Shown here: positions 28,820-38,540 of the stretch, piece by piece
Layout of the letters: each line of letters begins with the position of its first letter
Position numbering within the stretch: position 1 is the stretch's first letter
Origin: Yoonia vestfoldensis SKA53
GTDB taxonomy: Bacteria > Pseudomonadota > Alphaproteobacteria > Rhodobacterales > Rhodobacteraceae
DNA length: 64,000 bases
Assembly (NCBI RefSeq): GCF_000152785.1
Contig: NZ_CH672414.1
Span: 1,195,202-1,259,201 of the forward strand
Direction: 5' to 3'
Position numbers and translations under genes: made by a program
The notes under the pieces: generated by a model
Database searches by the model: none
What the model was told of the DNA's origin: nothing
The model's input: only the letters and a program-made list of their open reading frames with translations

Positions 28820-30730
28820 TCAGATCGGCGCAAGGGCCACCATCAGATCGCCTGCCGCGACCTGATCCCCCGGCTCTGCACACATGCTGGCAACGACACC
28901 ATCGCGCGGCGCGCGCAGCACATGTTCCATCTTCATCGCCTCCAGCACGATCAGGCGCGCCCCTTGGACAACATGATCGCCCTCCTGTACCGCGACCTCG
29001 CGCACCAACCCCGGCATGGGTGCCAGCACCACGTCACCACCGGCGATATCGGACCCGCGCGCCAGCGGATCGACAATGCTAAACGTCACCGTCTGCGCGC
29101 CAAACACGCTGACCTGCCGCACCCCGTGCCGCAGCGCCCGCGCGCCCCAATCGGCCCCGTGCCGCCGCAGGCTGACCTGCGCCCCTGCCACATCAGCGGT
29201 GATCTGATCGGGGCCAAGCACCTGCAAGCTGACCTCATGCACCACGTCGCCCTGCCCCAGCACAATCCGCCGCACCAGCGGCTGCCACAGCGTGAATCCC
29301 ACCAGCGGGCCTGCGGCAATATACGCCGCAACCACCGCCGCGATGGCGATCATCTGCGCATCCGGCACAGGCGCGGCACAGAGCCTGCCCTGCCCGCGCG
29401 CGATCAGGCCAGTGTCGACCACGCCCGCGACAAAATCTGCATCCCGCGCCAGCAGACGCAGAAAATCAAGGTTCGTGACACTCCCCGCCACTTCGGTTGC
29501 ATCCAATGCGGCCTGCAGCTTGCGCAAAGCGGTGGCACGGTCCGGCCCCTGCACCGTGACCTTGGCGATCATCGGATCGTACCACGGCGCAATTTCGGAC
29601 CCGGCCACCACACCACTGTCAATCCGCGCATCGCTCGGAAACACCAGATGGTCGAGCCTGCCTGTCGCCGGCAAAAACCCTGCTGGCACATCTTCGGCAT
29701 AAAGCCGCGCCTCGAAGGCATGGCCATTGATCCCCAACTGATCCTGCCGCATCGGCAGCGGTTCACCCGCCGCCACGCGCAATTGCCATGCCACCAGATC
29801 GACGCCCGTAATGGCCTCGGTGACGGGGTGTTCCACCTGCAAGCGCGTGTTCATTTCCATGAACCAAAACCCGTCGGGGCGCAGACCGCCCGCGCCATCG
29901 ACGATGAATTCCACAGTCCCCGCACCGGCATAGCCGATGGCCTTGGCCGCCGTCACCGCCGCCTGCCCCATGGCGTCGCGCAGCGCCACCGTCATGCCGG
30001 GGGCTGGCGCTTCCTCGATCACCTTTTGGTGGCGGCGTTGCAGCGAACAATCGCGCTCGAACAGATGCACCGCGTCTGTGCCGTCACCGAAGACCTGCAC
30101 CTCGATATGGCGGGGCGTGGTGATATATTTCTCGATCAACACGGCAGGATTGCCAAAGGCGTTGCGGGCCTCGGCTTGGGCAGAGGCCAGATGTTCCGCA
30201 AACTGGGCAGGCCCATCAACAAGCCGCATTCCCTTGCCACCGCCGCCCGCCACGGCCTTGATCAGCACCGGATAGCCGATTTTCGCGGCCTCGCGTGCCA
30301 GAAACGCCCCATCCTGATCCGCGCCGTGATAGCCCGGCACCACCGGCACGCCCGCCTTGACCATCAGCGCCTTGGCCGCATCCTTCAGCCCCATCGCGCG
30401 GATCGCCTGCGCTGACGGCCCGATAAACACCAGCCCCGCCTGCGTGACCTGTTCCACGAAATCGGGGTTTTCCGACAAAAAGCCATAGCCCGGATGGATC
30501 GCTTGCGCGCCCGTATCCAGCGCCGCCTGCACGATCAGATCACCGCGCAGGTAACTGTCAGCGGCAGGCGCAGGGCCAAGCCTGACCGCCTGATCCGCCT
30601 GCTGCACATGCAGCGCACCGGCATCGGCATCCGAATAGACCGCGACCGTGCGCACACCCATCGCGCGGGCGGTGCGGATGATCCGGCAGGCAATCTCGCC
30701 CCTGTTGGCGATCAGGATCTTGGTGAACAT
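28820..30730 (-). CDS. liuD: methylcrotonyl-CoA carboxylase, biotin-containing alpha subunit
   Basis: ATP-dependent biotin carboxylase plus carrier, 636 residues. [21 protein letters not shown] opens the biotin carboxylase domain, which has the glycine-rich ATP loop KAVAGGGGKGMRLV and catalytic EMNTRLQVEHPVTE. The C-terminal carrier has the biotinyl lysine in LIVLEAMKMEHVLRAP. Together with the beta subunit upstream it converts 3-methylcrotonyl-CoA to 3-methylglutaconyl-CoA. ATG shares one base with the beta-subunit stop. Biotin would be attached by the BirA of this window. Other names: mccA, accC-like. Confidence 0.95.
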   Translation of the reverse strand: MFTKILIANRGEIACRIIRTARAMGVRTVAVYSDADAGALHVQQADQAVRLGPAPAADSYLRGDLIVQAALDTGAQAIHPGYGFLSENPDFVEQVTQAGLVFIGPSAQAIRAMGLKDAAKALMVKAGVPVVPGYHGADQDGAFLAREAAKIGYPVLIKAVAGGGGKGMRLVDGPAQFAEHLASAQAEARNAFGNPAVLIEKYITTPRHIEVQVFGDGTDAVHLFERDCSLQRRHQKVIEEAPAPGMTVALRDAMGQAAVTAAKAIGYAGAGTVEFIVDGAGGLRPDGFWFMEMNTRLQVEHPVTEAITGVDLVAWQLRVAAGEPLPMRQDQLGINGHAFEARLYAEDVPAGFLPATGRLDHLVFPSDARIDSGVVAGSEIAPWYDPMIAKVTVQGPDRATALRKLQAALDATEVAGSVTNLDFLRLLARDADFVAGVVDTGLIARGQGRLCAAPVPDAQMIAIAAVVAAYIAAGPLVGFTLWQPLVRRIVLGQGDVVHEVSLQVLGPDQITADVAGAQVSLRRHGADWGARALRHGVRQVSVFGAQTVTFSIVDPLARGSDIAGGDVVLAPMPGLVREVAVQEGDHVVQGARLIVLEAMKMEHVLRAPRDGVVASMCAEPGDQVAAGDLMVALAPI

Positions 30731-32292
30731 CACATCCGGAACACGCCGAAGCGTGTCTCCTCTATGGGCGCATTGCAGGCGGCGGCCAGCGACAGCGCCA
30801 GCACCTCGCGCGATTTGCGCGGGTCGATGATACCGTCGTCCCAAAGCCGGGCAGAGGCATAAAGCGGGTGTGACTGTTCGGTGAACATATCAATGGTAGG
30901 TTGCTTGAACGCCGCTTCATCCTGCGCCGACCACGCACCGCCCGCGCGTTCGATCGCGTCGCGTTTCACAGTGGCCAGCACCCCTGCCGCCTGTTCGCCG
31001 CCCATGACACTGATCCGGCTGGTCGGCCATGACCACATGAAATGCGGCCCATAAGCCCTTCCTGACATGCCATAATTCCCCGCGCCGAACGATCCGCCGA
31101 CGACCATCGTGATCTTGGGTACCTTCGTTGTGGCCACCGCTGTGACCATCTTGGCACCATGCCGCGCGATGCCTTCGTTTTCGTATTTCTGGCCCACCAT
31201 GAAGCCGGTGATGTTTTGCAAGAACACCAAAGGGATGCGCCGCTGGCTGCACAGCTCCACGAAATGCGCGCCCTTTTGCGCGCTTTCCGAAAACAGCACC
31301 CCATTATTGGCGACGATCCCGCAGGGCCAGCCGTCGATATGGGCAAAGCCCGTGACCAGCGTTTCGCCGAACCGCGCCTTGAATTCGTCAAAGCGCGATC
31401 CGTCCACGATGCGGCGGATCACCTCGCGGATGTCGTAAGGCGTGCGCAGATCGGCGGGGATCGCGTCGAACAGGCTCGCGGGATCAAGTGCCGGAGGTTC
31501 GGATGCCAAGCGATTGACATTGCATGTATTCCGCATTGCACAGGACGCAACCGCCTGCCGTGCCAGCGCCAGCGCATGGGCGTCATCCTCGGCCAGATAA
31601 TCGGCGACACCGGACAGGCGGGTATGCACATCGCCGCCGCCCAAAGCCTCGGCTGTCACCACCTCGCCCGTTGCGGCCTTGACCAAGGGCGGGCCTGCCA
31701 GAAAGATCGTGCCTTGACCCTTCACAATGATCGACACATCGGCCATGGCAGGAACGTAAGCGCCGCCCGCCGTACAGGACCCCATGACCACGGCGATCTG
31801 GGGGATACCCAGTGCGGACATCTGCGCTTGGTTATAAAAGATGCGCCCGAAATGGTCGCGGTCGGGGAATACCTCGTCCTGATTGGGCAGGTTCGCACCG
31901 CCGCTATCGACCAGATAGACGCACGGCAGGCGGCAGGCTTGGGCAATCTCTTGCGCGCGCAGGTGCTTTTTCACCGTCATCGGGTAATAGGTGCCGCCCT
32001 TGACGGTGGCGTCGTTGCACACGACCATGACCTGCACACCGCCAACAAGCCCCACGCCCGCGATCACGCCAGCGCAAGGGGCGGCCCCGTTATAAAGCCC
32101 ATGCGCCGCTGTTGCCCCAACCTCAAGAAACGGCGAGCCGGGGTCGAGCAGCCCCGCCACACGGTCGCGGGGCAGCATCTTGCCACGGGCCAGATGGCGG
32201 TCGCGCGCGATCTGCCCGCCGCCCAAGGCTGCGGCGGCGGCGGCATCACGCACTTGTGCAAGGGCCGCTTCGTGCAAGGCGCGGTCACTCAT
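30730..32292 (-). CDS. liuB: methylcrotonyl-CoA carboxylase, carboxyltransferase beta subunit
   Basis: Crotonase-superfamily carboxyltransferase of 520 residues. Typical segments are [50 protein letters not shown] (in part), [40 protein letters not shown] (in part) and [21 protein letters not shown] (in part), all of the MccB group rather than propionyl-CoA carboxylase. ATG at 32292 overlaps the upstream small gene's stop by four bases. Confidence 0.95.
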   Translation of the reverse strand: MSDRALHEAALAQVRDAAAAAALGGGQIARDRHLARGKMLPRDRVAGLLDPGSPFLEVGATAAHGLYNGAAPCAGVIAGVGLVGGVQVMVVCNDATVKGGTYYPMTVKKHLRAQEIAQACRLPCVYLVDSGGANLPNQDEVFPDRDHFGRIFYNQAQMSALGIPQIAVVMGSCTAGGAYVPAMADVSIIVKGQGTIFLAGPPLVKAATGEVVTAEALGGGDVHTRLSGVADYLAEDDAHALALARQAVASCAMRNTCNVNRLASEPPALDPASLFDAIPADLRTPYDIREVIRRIVDGSRFDEFKARFGETLVTGFAHIDGWPCGIVANNGVLFSESAQKGAHFVELCSQRRIPLVFLQNITGFMVGQKYENEGIARHGAKMVTAVATTKVPKITMVVGGSFGAGNYGMSGRAYGPHFMWSWPTSRISVMGGEQAAGVLATVKRDAIERAGGAWSAQDEAAFKQPTIDMFTEQSHPLYASARLWDDGIIDPRKSREVLALSLAAACNAPIEETRFGVFRM

Positions 32293-32582
32293 ATGGCGGG
32301 TCCTTGTGGTGGCGGCAGCGCCTCTCCGCGCGGGCCGGCATAGAAGGTCGTGGTCAGCCCGTTGGGATTGGCGCAGTTGATGACCAAACGGATCGCCGGA
32401 TCGGGATGAATGGTGGCGGCGCAATCGGTCAGCGCCGCACCATTACCCGCCATGGCGACATAGCTAGCGGCATAGCGGGTGATGATCTCCGTCTCGGACG
32501 GCACCTGCCCCATGCGATAGCCGATGATGCCAGCCACCACGACCAGCCCCGCAACGGGGATGAAAAACATCCAGCGGGTCAT
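32289..32582 (-). CDS. small signal-anchored protein inside the leucine operon
   Basis: A 97-residue protein: one N-terminal membrane helix ([20 protein letters not shown]), then a short extracytoplasmic domain with two cysteines ([11 protein letters not shown] and [10 protein letters not shown]) that could form a disulfide. It overlaps the carboxylase beta gene by four bases and lies 34 bp after the dehydrogenase. No catalytic motif. Its presence among cytosolic enzymes is odd, but the coupling argues that it is translated. Confidence 0.75.
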   Translation of the reverse strand: MTRWMFFIPVAGLVVVAGIIGYRMGQVPSETEIITRYAASYVAMAGNGAALTDCAATIHPDPAIRLVINCANPNGLTTTFYAGPRGEALPPPQGPAI

Positions 32583-32616
32583 GCTATGGCGTTCAGCGAT
32601 GCGCGCGCTGCCATCC

Positions 32617-33780
32617 TCATCCCATCGCCCCCATCAATTCACGGCCGACCAGCATCCGGCGGATTTCGGATGTGCCGGCGCCGATTTCCATCAGCTTGGC
32701 GTCACGGAACAGCCGCGCGACAGGGGCGTCGGCCAGAAAGCCTGCACCGCCCATCGCCTGCACGGCCTGATGCGCCTGTTTCATCGCCTCCTCGGAGGCA
32801 TAAAGACAGCAGGCCGCCGCATCCTGACGGGTGACAGTGCCACGGTCGCAGGCCGCAGCCACCGCATAGACATAGGCGCGCGCGGAATTCATCGCGGTAT
32901 ACATATCCGCGATCTTGCCCTGCATCAGTTGGAAATTGCCGATGGGCTGGCCGAATTGTTTGCGGCTGGCCAGATAGGGCATGATTTCATCCAGACAGGC
33001 GGCCATGATCCCCAGACCGATCCCCGCCAGCACAACGCGTTCGTAATCCAGCCCCGACATCAGGACCGCCACGCCGCGCCCTTCCGCGCCCAGCACGTTC
33101 TCGAACGGGACTGCGACATCGTCGAAAATCAACTCGGCGGTGTTGGACCCGCGCATGCCAAGCTTGTCGAAATGGGGCGACGTGCTGAAGCCGGTCATTT
33201 CCTTTTCAATCAGAAAGGCGGTGATGCCTTTGGACCCTGCATCGGGGTCTGTCTTGGCATAGACCACCAGCGTGTCGGCATCCGGCCCATTGGTGATCCA
33301 GTATTTGTTGCCGTTCAGGCGATAATGATCGTTGCGCTTTTCCGCGCGCAGCGCCATCGACACAACGTCAGACCCGGCACCTGCCTCTGACATGGCCAAG
33401 GCACCTACATGATCGCCCGAAATCAGGCGCGGCAGGTATTTCGCCTTTTGCGCCTCGGTCCCGTTCAGCTTGATCTGGTTGACGCAAAGATTGGAATGCG
33501 CGCCGTAAGACAGGCTGACCGAGGCGCTGGCGCGCGCGATTTCCTCGATCGCGACGGTATGGGCGAGATAGGTCATGCCCGCGCCGCCGTAAGATTCGTC
33601 CACCGTCACACCCAACAACCCCAGATCGCCCATTTCGCGCCAGAGCGCGGCAGGAAACAGGTTGTCGCGGTCGATCTGTGCGGCCATCGGTTTGACACGG
33701 GTCTGCGCCCAGTCATGGACCATGCCGCGCAGGGCGTTCACATCCTCGCCCAGATCAAAGCTCATGGAGGCGTGAAACAT
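32617..33780 (-). CDS. liuA: isovaleryl-CoA dehydrogenase
   Basis: FAD enzyme, 387 residues, that starts the operon. ACAD motifs are [16 protein letters not shown] and [19 protein letters not shown]. The [20 protein letters not shown] segment carries the catalytic glutamate at the position found in isovaleryl-CoA dehydrogenases, and the tail has [20 protein letters not shown]. Reaction: isovaleryl-CoA to 3-methylcrotonyl-CoA. ATG at 33780 has AGGAG seven bases upstream; an ATG at 33765 is a weaker choice. Confidence 0.94.
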   Translation of the reverse strand: MFHASMSFDLGEDVNALRGMVHDWAQTRVKPMAAQIDRDNLFPAALWREMGDLGLLGVTVDESYGGAGMTYLAHTVAIEEIARASASVSLSYGAHSNLCVNQIKLNGTEAQKAKYLPRLISGDHVGALAMSEAGAGSDVVSMALRAEKRNDHYRLNGNKYWITNGPDADTLVVYAKTDPDAGSKGITAFLIEKEMTGFSTSPHFDKLGMRGSNTAELIFDDVAVPFENVLGAEGRGVAVLMSGLDYERVVLAGIGLGIMAACLDEIMPYLASRKQFGQPIGNFQLMQGKIADMYTAMNSARAYVYAVAAACDRGTVTRQDAAACCLYASEEAMKQAHQAVQAMGGAGFLADAPVARLFRDAKLMEIGAGTSEIRRMLVGRELMGAMG

Positions 33781-33798
33781 TGGCCTGCTCCTACGGTT

Positions 33799-33818
33799 AA
33801 TTGAACGCTTGTTCATTT
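33799..33818. promoter_or_regulatory. palindromic operator candidate for the leucine-degradation operon
   Basis: TGAAC-GCTT-GTTCA within a longer symmetric AT-rich frame, ending about 20 nt before the liuA start codon. The form fits TetR-family repressor sites that control acyl-CoA dehydrogenase operons. A loose promoter (TCGACA, 18 bp, TACAAA, minus strand) would place it near the transcription start. No regulator gene is in the window. Confidence 0.55.
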
Positions 33819-33870
33819 GTAGGCATGACAAACCCGCCCTGTCGAGTCATTTCTGCACGATTTATAGGCA

Positions 33871-34533
33871 CTAGCCGATAAGCCGCGCCACGACGGCAGG
33901 CAGGTCCGCGAAATCGTCGATGGTGGCGTCAGCCTCTAGCGCCAGAACGCTGTCGCGCCCCGGCCCGAAGGTCACCAGCACCGATGGCACGCCCGCATTG
34001 CGCGCGGTGTCGCGGTCTGTGATCGTGTCGCCTACCAGCAAGGATTGTGCAGGGTCACCGCCGGCGCGCAGAACCGCCTCGATATGATGCGCGGGGTCGG
34101 GTTTGCGCACCTTGAGCGTATCGGCCCCGATCAAAGACGCGAAATGGTCGCGCACCCCAAGGCTGCGCATCAGGGTTTCGGCCAAGGCGGCAGGTTTGTT
34201 GGTGGCGATCCCCACGGCGTAACCGCTGGATTTCAGGGCCATCACGGCCTCCATCGCGCCCGGATACAGCACGGTGTGGATGTCGATCGCCTGCGCATAG
34301 GCTGCCAGCAGCAGGGGATATTGGCGGTCAACCTCGGCCTCGTCGATGCCTTGCAGGCGCGAAAACCCCAGCCGCAGCATCGCCCGCCCGCCACAAAGGG
34401 CGGTTGCGGCATCGGTCGCGGGGTCAAGCATGTCACCCAGCCCCAGATCGCGGAAACAGGCATTGGCGGCGGCGATCAGGTCGCCGCTGGTATCGGCCAA
34501 GGTGCCGTCGAGGTCGAAAATCACACTGCGCAT
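33871..34533 (-). CDS. gph: HAD-family phosphatase, probable phosphoglycolate phosphatase
   Basis: 220-residue HAD hydrolase: nucleophile motif VIFDLDGTLADT at the N-terminus, GIATNKPAALAETLMRSLG in the motif II area, lysine in KVRKPDP, and motif IV LLVGDTITDRDTARNAGV. The all-helical cap after motif I matches phosphoglycolate phosphatase. The start at 34533 is fixed by the motif. Divergent from glmU, an arrangement common in Rhodobacteraceae. Substrate specificity cannot be proven by sequence alone. Confidence 0.88.
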   Translation of the reverse strand: MRSVIFDLDGTLADTSGDLIAAANACFRDLGLGDMLDPATDAATALCGGRAMLRLGFSRLQGIDEAEVDRQYPLLLAAYAQAIDIHTVLYPGAMEAVMALKSSGYAVGIATNKPAALAETLMRSLGVRDHFASLIGADTLKVRKPDPAHHIEAVLRAGGDPAQSLLVGDTITDRDTARNAGVPSVLVTFGPGRDSVLALEADATIDDFADLPAVVARLIG

Positions 34534-34602
34534 GGGCGGCCTTTCTGTGCTGCGGTGCCGCCATCTGTAACGCGCTGTAAACTGATGTGAAGCCCCTGCC
34601 CT

Positions 34603-34611
34603 TGTGATAAT
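34603..34611 (+). promoter_or_regulatory. candidate extended -10 promoter of glmU
   Basis: TGTGATAAT is an extended -10 (TGn then GATAAT). The -35 region at 17 bp is poor (TGATGT). The start codon lies about 43 nt downstream. Confidence 0.4.
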
Positions 34612-34654
34612 CGAAAAGGCCAGTAGAACGCAGGCAACAATGAATGGGGCAAAG

Positions 34655-35998
34655 ATGGCAAACGCAGTGATTATCCTTGGCGCGGGGCTTGGCACGCGGA
34701 TGAATTCGGACCTGCCCAAGGTGTTGCACCCGATCGCGGGCGCGCCGATGCTGGTGCATGCGATGCAGGCCGCGATGGTGCTGGACCCTGCGCGCCGCGT
34801 GGTTGTGGCCGGATATGAGGCCGCGCAGGTCGAAAAGGCCGCTTTGGCCCATGATCCCGATGTGACGGTCGTGGTGCAGGCCGAACAGCTGGGCACTGGC
34901 CATGCGGTGGCGCAGGCGCAAGCGGCGCTGGCCGATTTTGTCGGCGATGCGCTGGTGCTTTATGGTGACACGCCCTTCATCCGCCCCGATACGCTGGAGG
35001 CGATGATGGAGGCCCGCCAGACCCATGATATCGTGGTCTTGGGGTTCGAGGCCGAAGACCCTGCCCGCTATGGACGCCTGATCCTGAAGGACGGCCAGCT
35101 TGACCGGATCGTCGAATATAAGGATGCGACAGAGGCAGAACGCGCCGTGACCCTGTGCAATTCGGGTGTCATCGCCGCCGATGCCGCGACCTTGTTCGAT
35201 CTGGTCGCCGCTATCGGCAACGACAATGCGGCGGGCGAATATTACCTGACCGACATCATCGACATCGCGCGGGCGCGCGGATTGACCGCCACCGTCGTCG
35301 AATGTGCCGAGGCTGAAACCTTGGGCATCAATTCGCGGTTCGAGCTGGCACAGGCCGAAGCCCTGTTCCAGAATGGCGCGCGGATGACAGCCCTTGACGA
35401 TGGCGTGACGCTGATCGCGCCTGAAACCGTCTATTTTGCCTATGACACCGTGATCGGGCGCGATGCGGTGATTGAACCCAATGTCGTCTTCGGCCCCGGT
35501 GTGACGGTCGAATCCGGCGCCACCATTCGCGCCTTTTCGCATCTCGAAGGTTGCCATGTGTCGCGCGGTGCAATTGTCGGCCCTTATGCCCGCCTACGCC
35601 CCGGTGCGGAACTGGCCGAAAACACCCGTGTGGGCAATTTTGTCGAGGTCAAGAATGCCGTGATTGCCGAAGGTGCCAAGGTCAACCACCTGTCTTATAT
35701 CGGCGATGCCGATATCGGGCCGCGCAGCAATATCGGCGCAGGCACGATCACCTGCAATTATGACGGCGTGTCCAAGCACCATACCACGATTGGCGCGGAT
35801 GTGTTCATCGGGTCCAACACCATGCTTGTTGCCCCCGTCAGCGTGGGCGATCAGGGGATGACGGCCAGCGGGTCGGTCATCACCCGCGATGTGCCCGCGG
35901 GTGATCTGGCGGTGGCGCGGGCGCGGCAGGACAACAAGGCAGGGTTTGCCGTGCGGCTGTTCGACAAGCTGCGCGCGCAAAAGGCGAAGGGTCAGTAA
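34655..35998 (+). CDS. glmU: bifunctional UDP-GlcNAc pyrophosphorylase / glucosamine-1-P acetyltransferase
   Basis: 447 residues. N-terminal uridyltransferase with VIILGAGLGTRMNSDLPKVLH (Gly instead of the more usual Ala in the L-A-A-G loop), GTGHAVAQA and YGDTPFI. C-terminal left-handed beta-helix with hexapeptide repeats and the acetyltransferase segment NFVEVKNAVIAEGAKVNHLSY (in part) plus IGAGTITCNYDGVSKH. Makes UDP-GlcNAc for peptidoglycan and lipid A. Two in-frame ATGs (34640 and 34655) are possible; 34655 has GGGG close upstream and begins the conserved strand. Two bases separate it from glmS. Confidence 0.96.
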   Translation: MANAVIILGAGLGTRMNSDLPKVLHPIAGAPMLVHAMQAAMVLDPARRVVVAGYEAAQVEKAALAHDPDVTVVVQAEQLGTGHAVAQAQAALADFVGDALVLYGDTPFIRPDTLEAMMEARQTHDIVVLGFEAEDPARYGRLILKDGQLDRIVEYKDATEAERAVTLCNSGVIAADAATLFDLVAAIGNDNAAGEYYLTDIIDIARARGLTATVVECAEAETLGINSRFELAQAEALFQNGARMTALDDGVTLIAPETVYFAYDTVIGRDAVIEPNVVFGPGVTVESGATIRAFSHLEGCHVSRGAIVGPYARLRPGAELAENTRVGNFVEVKNAVIAEGAKVNHLSYIGDADIGPRSNIGAGTITCNYDGVSKHHTTIGADVFIGSNTMLVAPVSVGDQGMTASGSVITRDVPAGDLAVARARQDNKAGFAVRLFDKLRAQKAKGQ

Positions 35999-36000
35999 AT

Positions 36001-37821
36001 ATGTGCGGTATCGTTGGCGTTCTGGGCAATCACGAAGCCGCCCCCCTGCTGGTCGAGGCGCTGAAACGGCTGGAATATCGCGGCTATGACAGCGCGGGCA
36101 TTGCCACGATCAACGGCATGACCCTCGACCGCCGCCGTGCGGTGGGCAAGCTGGTGAACCTGTCGGACCTGCTGGTGCATGACCCGCTCGCAGGCAAGGC
36201 GGGCATCGGCCATACCCGCTGGGCCACGCATGGCGTGCCGAACGCGGGCAATGCGCATCCGCACAGATCCGGCGGTGTCGCGGTCGTGCATAACGGGATC
36301 ATCGAGAATTTCCGCGAATTGCGCGCCGATCTGGCCGCCCTTGGCATCGCGCATGAAACCGATACCGATACCGAAACCGTGGCCTTGCTGGCCAATCATT
36401 ACATCACTGAGGGCCTGTCACCGCGCGACGCGGCACAAGCGACCATCGCCCGCCTGCACGGGGCCTATGCGCTGTGTTTCCTGTTCGAAGGGCATGACGA
36501 CCTGCTGATCGCCGCGCGCAAAGGGTCGCCTTTGGCCATCGGGCATGGCAACGGCGAGATGTTCGTCGGCTCGGATGCCATCGCCCTTGCGCCGATGACC
36601 GACCGGATCACCTATCTGGACGAAGGCGATTGGGCGATCATCACGCGCAATTCCCTGGAAATCCGCGATGCGGCGGGCAATCTTGCCAACCGCGATCTGC
36701 GCCAGATCCATATCGACGCGGCACAGGTGGACAAGGGCGGCTATAAACATTTCATGGCCAAGGAAATCGCCGAACAGCCGCAGGTGTTGCAAGGCGCGTT
36801 GAACCATTACATCAATGCGGATGCTACCGGCATGGCGATGCCAGAAGGGCTGGATTTTACAGCCGTCAATCGCCTGACCATGGTCGCCTGCGGCACCGCA
36901 TTTTATGCCTGCATGGTGGCGAAATACTGGTTCGAACAGGTGGCGGGCCTGCCGGTCGAGGTCGATGTCGCCTCTGAATTCCGCTACCGCGAACCGCCTG
37001 TCACCGACGGCACCATGGCGATTTTCGTCAGCCAGTCGGGCGAGACGGCGGATACTTTGGCCGCCCTGCGCTACATGGCGGGCAAGGCCATGCAGATCGT
37101 ATCGGTCGTCAATGTCCCCGAAAGCAGCATCGCGCGCGAAAGCGATATCGCGCTGCCGATCCTTGCAGGGGTGGAAATCGGCGTCGCATCGACCAAGGCG
37201 TTCACCTGCCAGCTGACGACGCTGGCCGCACTGGTGCTGCATGCCGCGCGCCAGCGAGGCCGGATTGATGATGCCGCCCTTGCGGGCAAACTGGCCGCCC
37301 TGCGCGCTTTGCCGGGGTTGATGAATACCGCGCTGGGGATCGAGGATCGCACCGTCGCGCTGTCCCGCGATCTGGCCGAGGCGCGCGATATCCTGTTTCT
37401 GGGGCGCGGGGCGATGTATCCGCTGGCCCTTGAGGGCGCGTTAAAACTAAAGGAAATCAGCTATATACACGCCGAAGCTTATGCATCAGGCGAGCTGAAA
37501 CACGGCCCCATCGCGCTGGTCGATCCGCATGTGCCGGTGATCGTCATGGCCCCGCGCGATGCCTTGTTCGAAAAAACCGTGTCAAACATGCAAGAGGTCA
37601 TGGCGCGCGGCGGCAAGGTGTTGTTGATCACCGACAGCCAAGGCGCGGCAGAGGCCGGCGATGGTGTCTGGCAGGTGCTGCTGATGCCGGCCGTCGATCC
37701 GTTTCTGGCGCCGATCCTTTACGCGCTGCCTGCGCAACTTTTGGCCTATCACACGGCGATCGCCAAGGGGACCGATGTGGACCAGCCCCGCAATCTTGCG
37801 AAATCGGTGACAGTGGAATGA
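36001..37821 (+). CDS. glmS: glutamine--fructose-6-phosphate aminotransferase
   Basis: 606 residues. Class II glutamine amidotransferase domain starts with the catalytic cysteine (MCGIVGVLGNHE), followed by RLEYRGYDSAGIA and the HTRWATHG loop. Two SIS domains bind fructose-6-phosphate (VACGTAFYACMVAKYWFE; FVSQSGETADTLAAL), and the tail DQPRNLAKSVTVE is diagnostic. It begins 2 nt after the glmU stop, so the two steps of UDP-GlcNAc synthesis are co-expressed. The stop overlaps the next gene. Confidence 0.98.
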   Translation: MCGIVGVLGNHEAAPLLVEALKRLEYRGYDSAGIATINGMTLDRRRAVGKLVNLSDLLVHDPLAGKAGIGHTRWATHGVPNAGNAHPHRSGGVAVVHNGIIENFRELRADLAALGIAHETDTDTETVALLANHYITEGLSPRDAAQATIARLHGAYALCFLFEGHDDLLIAARKGSPLAIGHGNGEMFVGSDAIALAPMTDRITYLDEGDWAIITRNSLEIRDAAGNLANRDLRQIHIDAAQVDKGGYKHFMAKEIAEQPQVLQGALNHYINADATGMAMPEGLDFTAVNRLTMVACGTAFYACMVAKYWFEQVAGLPVEVDVASEFRYREPPVTDGTMAIFVSQSGETADTLAALRYMAGKAMQIVSVVNVPESSIARESDIALPILAGVEIGVASTKAFTCQLTTLAALVLHAARQRGRIDDAALAGKLAALRALPGLMNTALGIEDRTVALSRDLAEARDILFLGRGAMYPLALEGALKLKEISYIHAEAYASGELKHGPIALVDPHVPVIVMAPRDALFEKTVSNMQEVMARGGKVLLITDSQGAAEAGDGVWQVLLMPAVDPFLAPILYALPAQLLAYHTAIAKGTDVDQPRNLAKSVTVE

Positions 37822-38540
37822 TGGATGAACATAGCACAACAGACGCTCTGGCGGATCACGCGGGTATGACATTGGATGATGCATTGGCCGCCCTTGGCAG
37901 CGACCCCGCGAAAGCCGCCGAAATGGCGCGCCATCACAAGGTGGACCGCGCCTATCTGGGTGTGACACCCCCCGCGATTGAGGCTGTCGCCAAAGGCTGG
38001 CGCGAAGCGCTGGATCTGGAGGCGCGGCTGGCGCTGGCAGCGGCACTTTGGGCCAGCGATGTGCATGAAGGCCAGATCGCCGCGGCGAAATTGCTGACAC
38101 AGGCGCGGATCAGGCCCGATGACAGCGCCGCTTGGGATATGATCACCGCTTGGGTGCCTGCATGCGACGGTGCCGCGATTGCCGATCAGGTCGCCATCGC
38201 GGGGCAGAAACGGCTGGTGGCGGACCCTGCCCGCTTTGACGTGCTGGCGGATTGGGTCGCGTCCGACCATCTGTGGACGAAGGCCGCGGTGCTGGGCTTT
38301 ACCCTGCCATGGACCAAGCAGACCCATCCCAAACCCGCCGATCTGGCGCTGCGTGATCGCGCGCTGGATTGGGCAGGCACACTTGCCGGTGATCCTCACA
38401 AGGTGATCCAGACCGCATTGGTCAGCTGGCTGGCCAGCCTTGCCAAACATGATCCGGCCAGCGCATCTGGTTTTGTTGACCGGCACGGGGCGGCGATGAA
38501 ATCCTATGCGCTCAAATCCGCGCGGCACCGGCTAGGCTGA
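37818..38540 (+). CDS. DNA alkylation repair (AlkD-like, HEAT-repeat) protein
   Basis: 240-residue all-helical protein of the DNA-alkylation-repair family. Family stretches are YLGVTPPAIEAVAKGW, HEGQIAAAKLLTQ, WDMITAWVPACDGAAIADQVA (in part), and DHLWTKAAVLGFTLPWTK. AlkD-type glycosylases remove alkylated bases with HEAT repeats; here the aromatic residues around LWTKAA support membership, while activity is untested. Its ATG overlaps the glmS stop (ATGA), so it is co-translated with cell-wall precursor genes, an unexplained but probably conserved order. Confidence 0.8.
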   Translation: MMDEHSTTDALADHAGMTLDDALAALGSDPAKAAEMARHHKVDRAYLGVTPPAIEAVAKGWREALDLEARLALAAALWASDVHEGQIAAAKLLTQARIRPDDSAAWDMITAWVPACDGAAIADQVAIAGQKRLVADPARFDVLADWVASDHLWTKAAVLGFTLPWTKQTHPKPADLALRDRALDWAGTLAGDPHKVIQTALVSWLASLAKHDPASASGFVDRHGAAMKSYALKSARHRLG

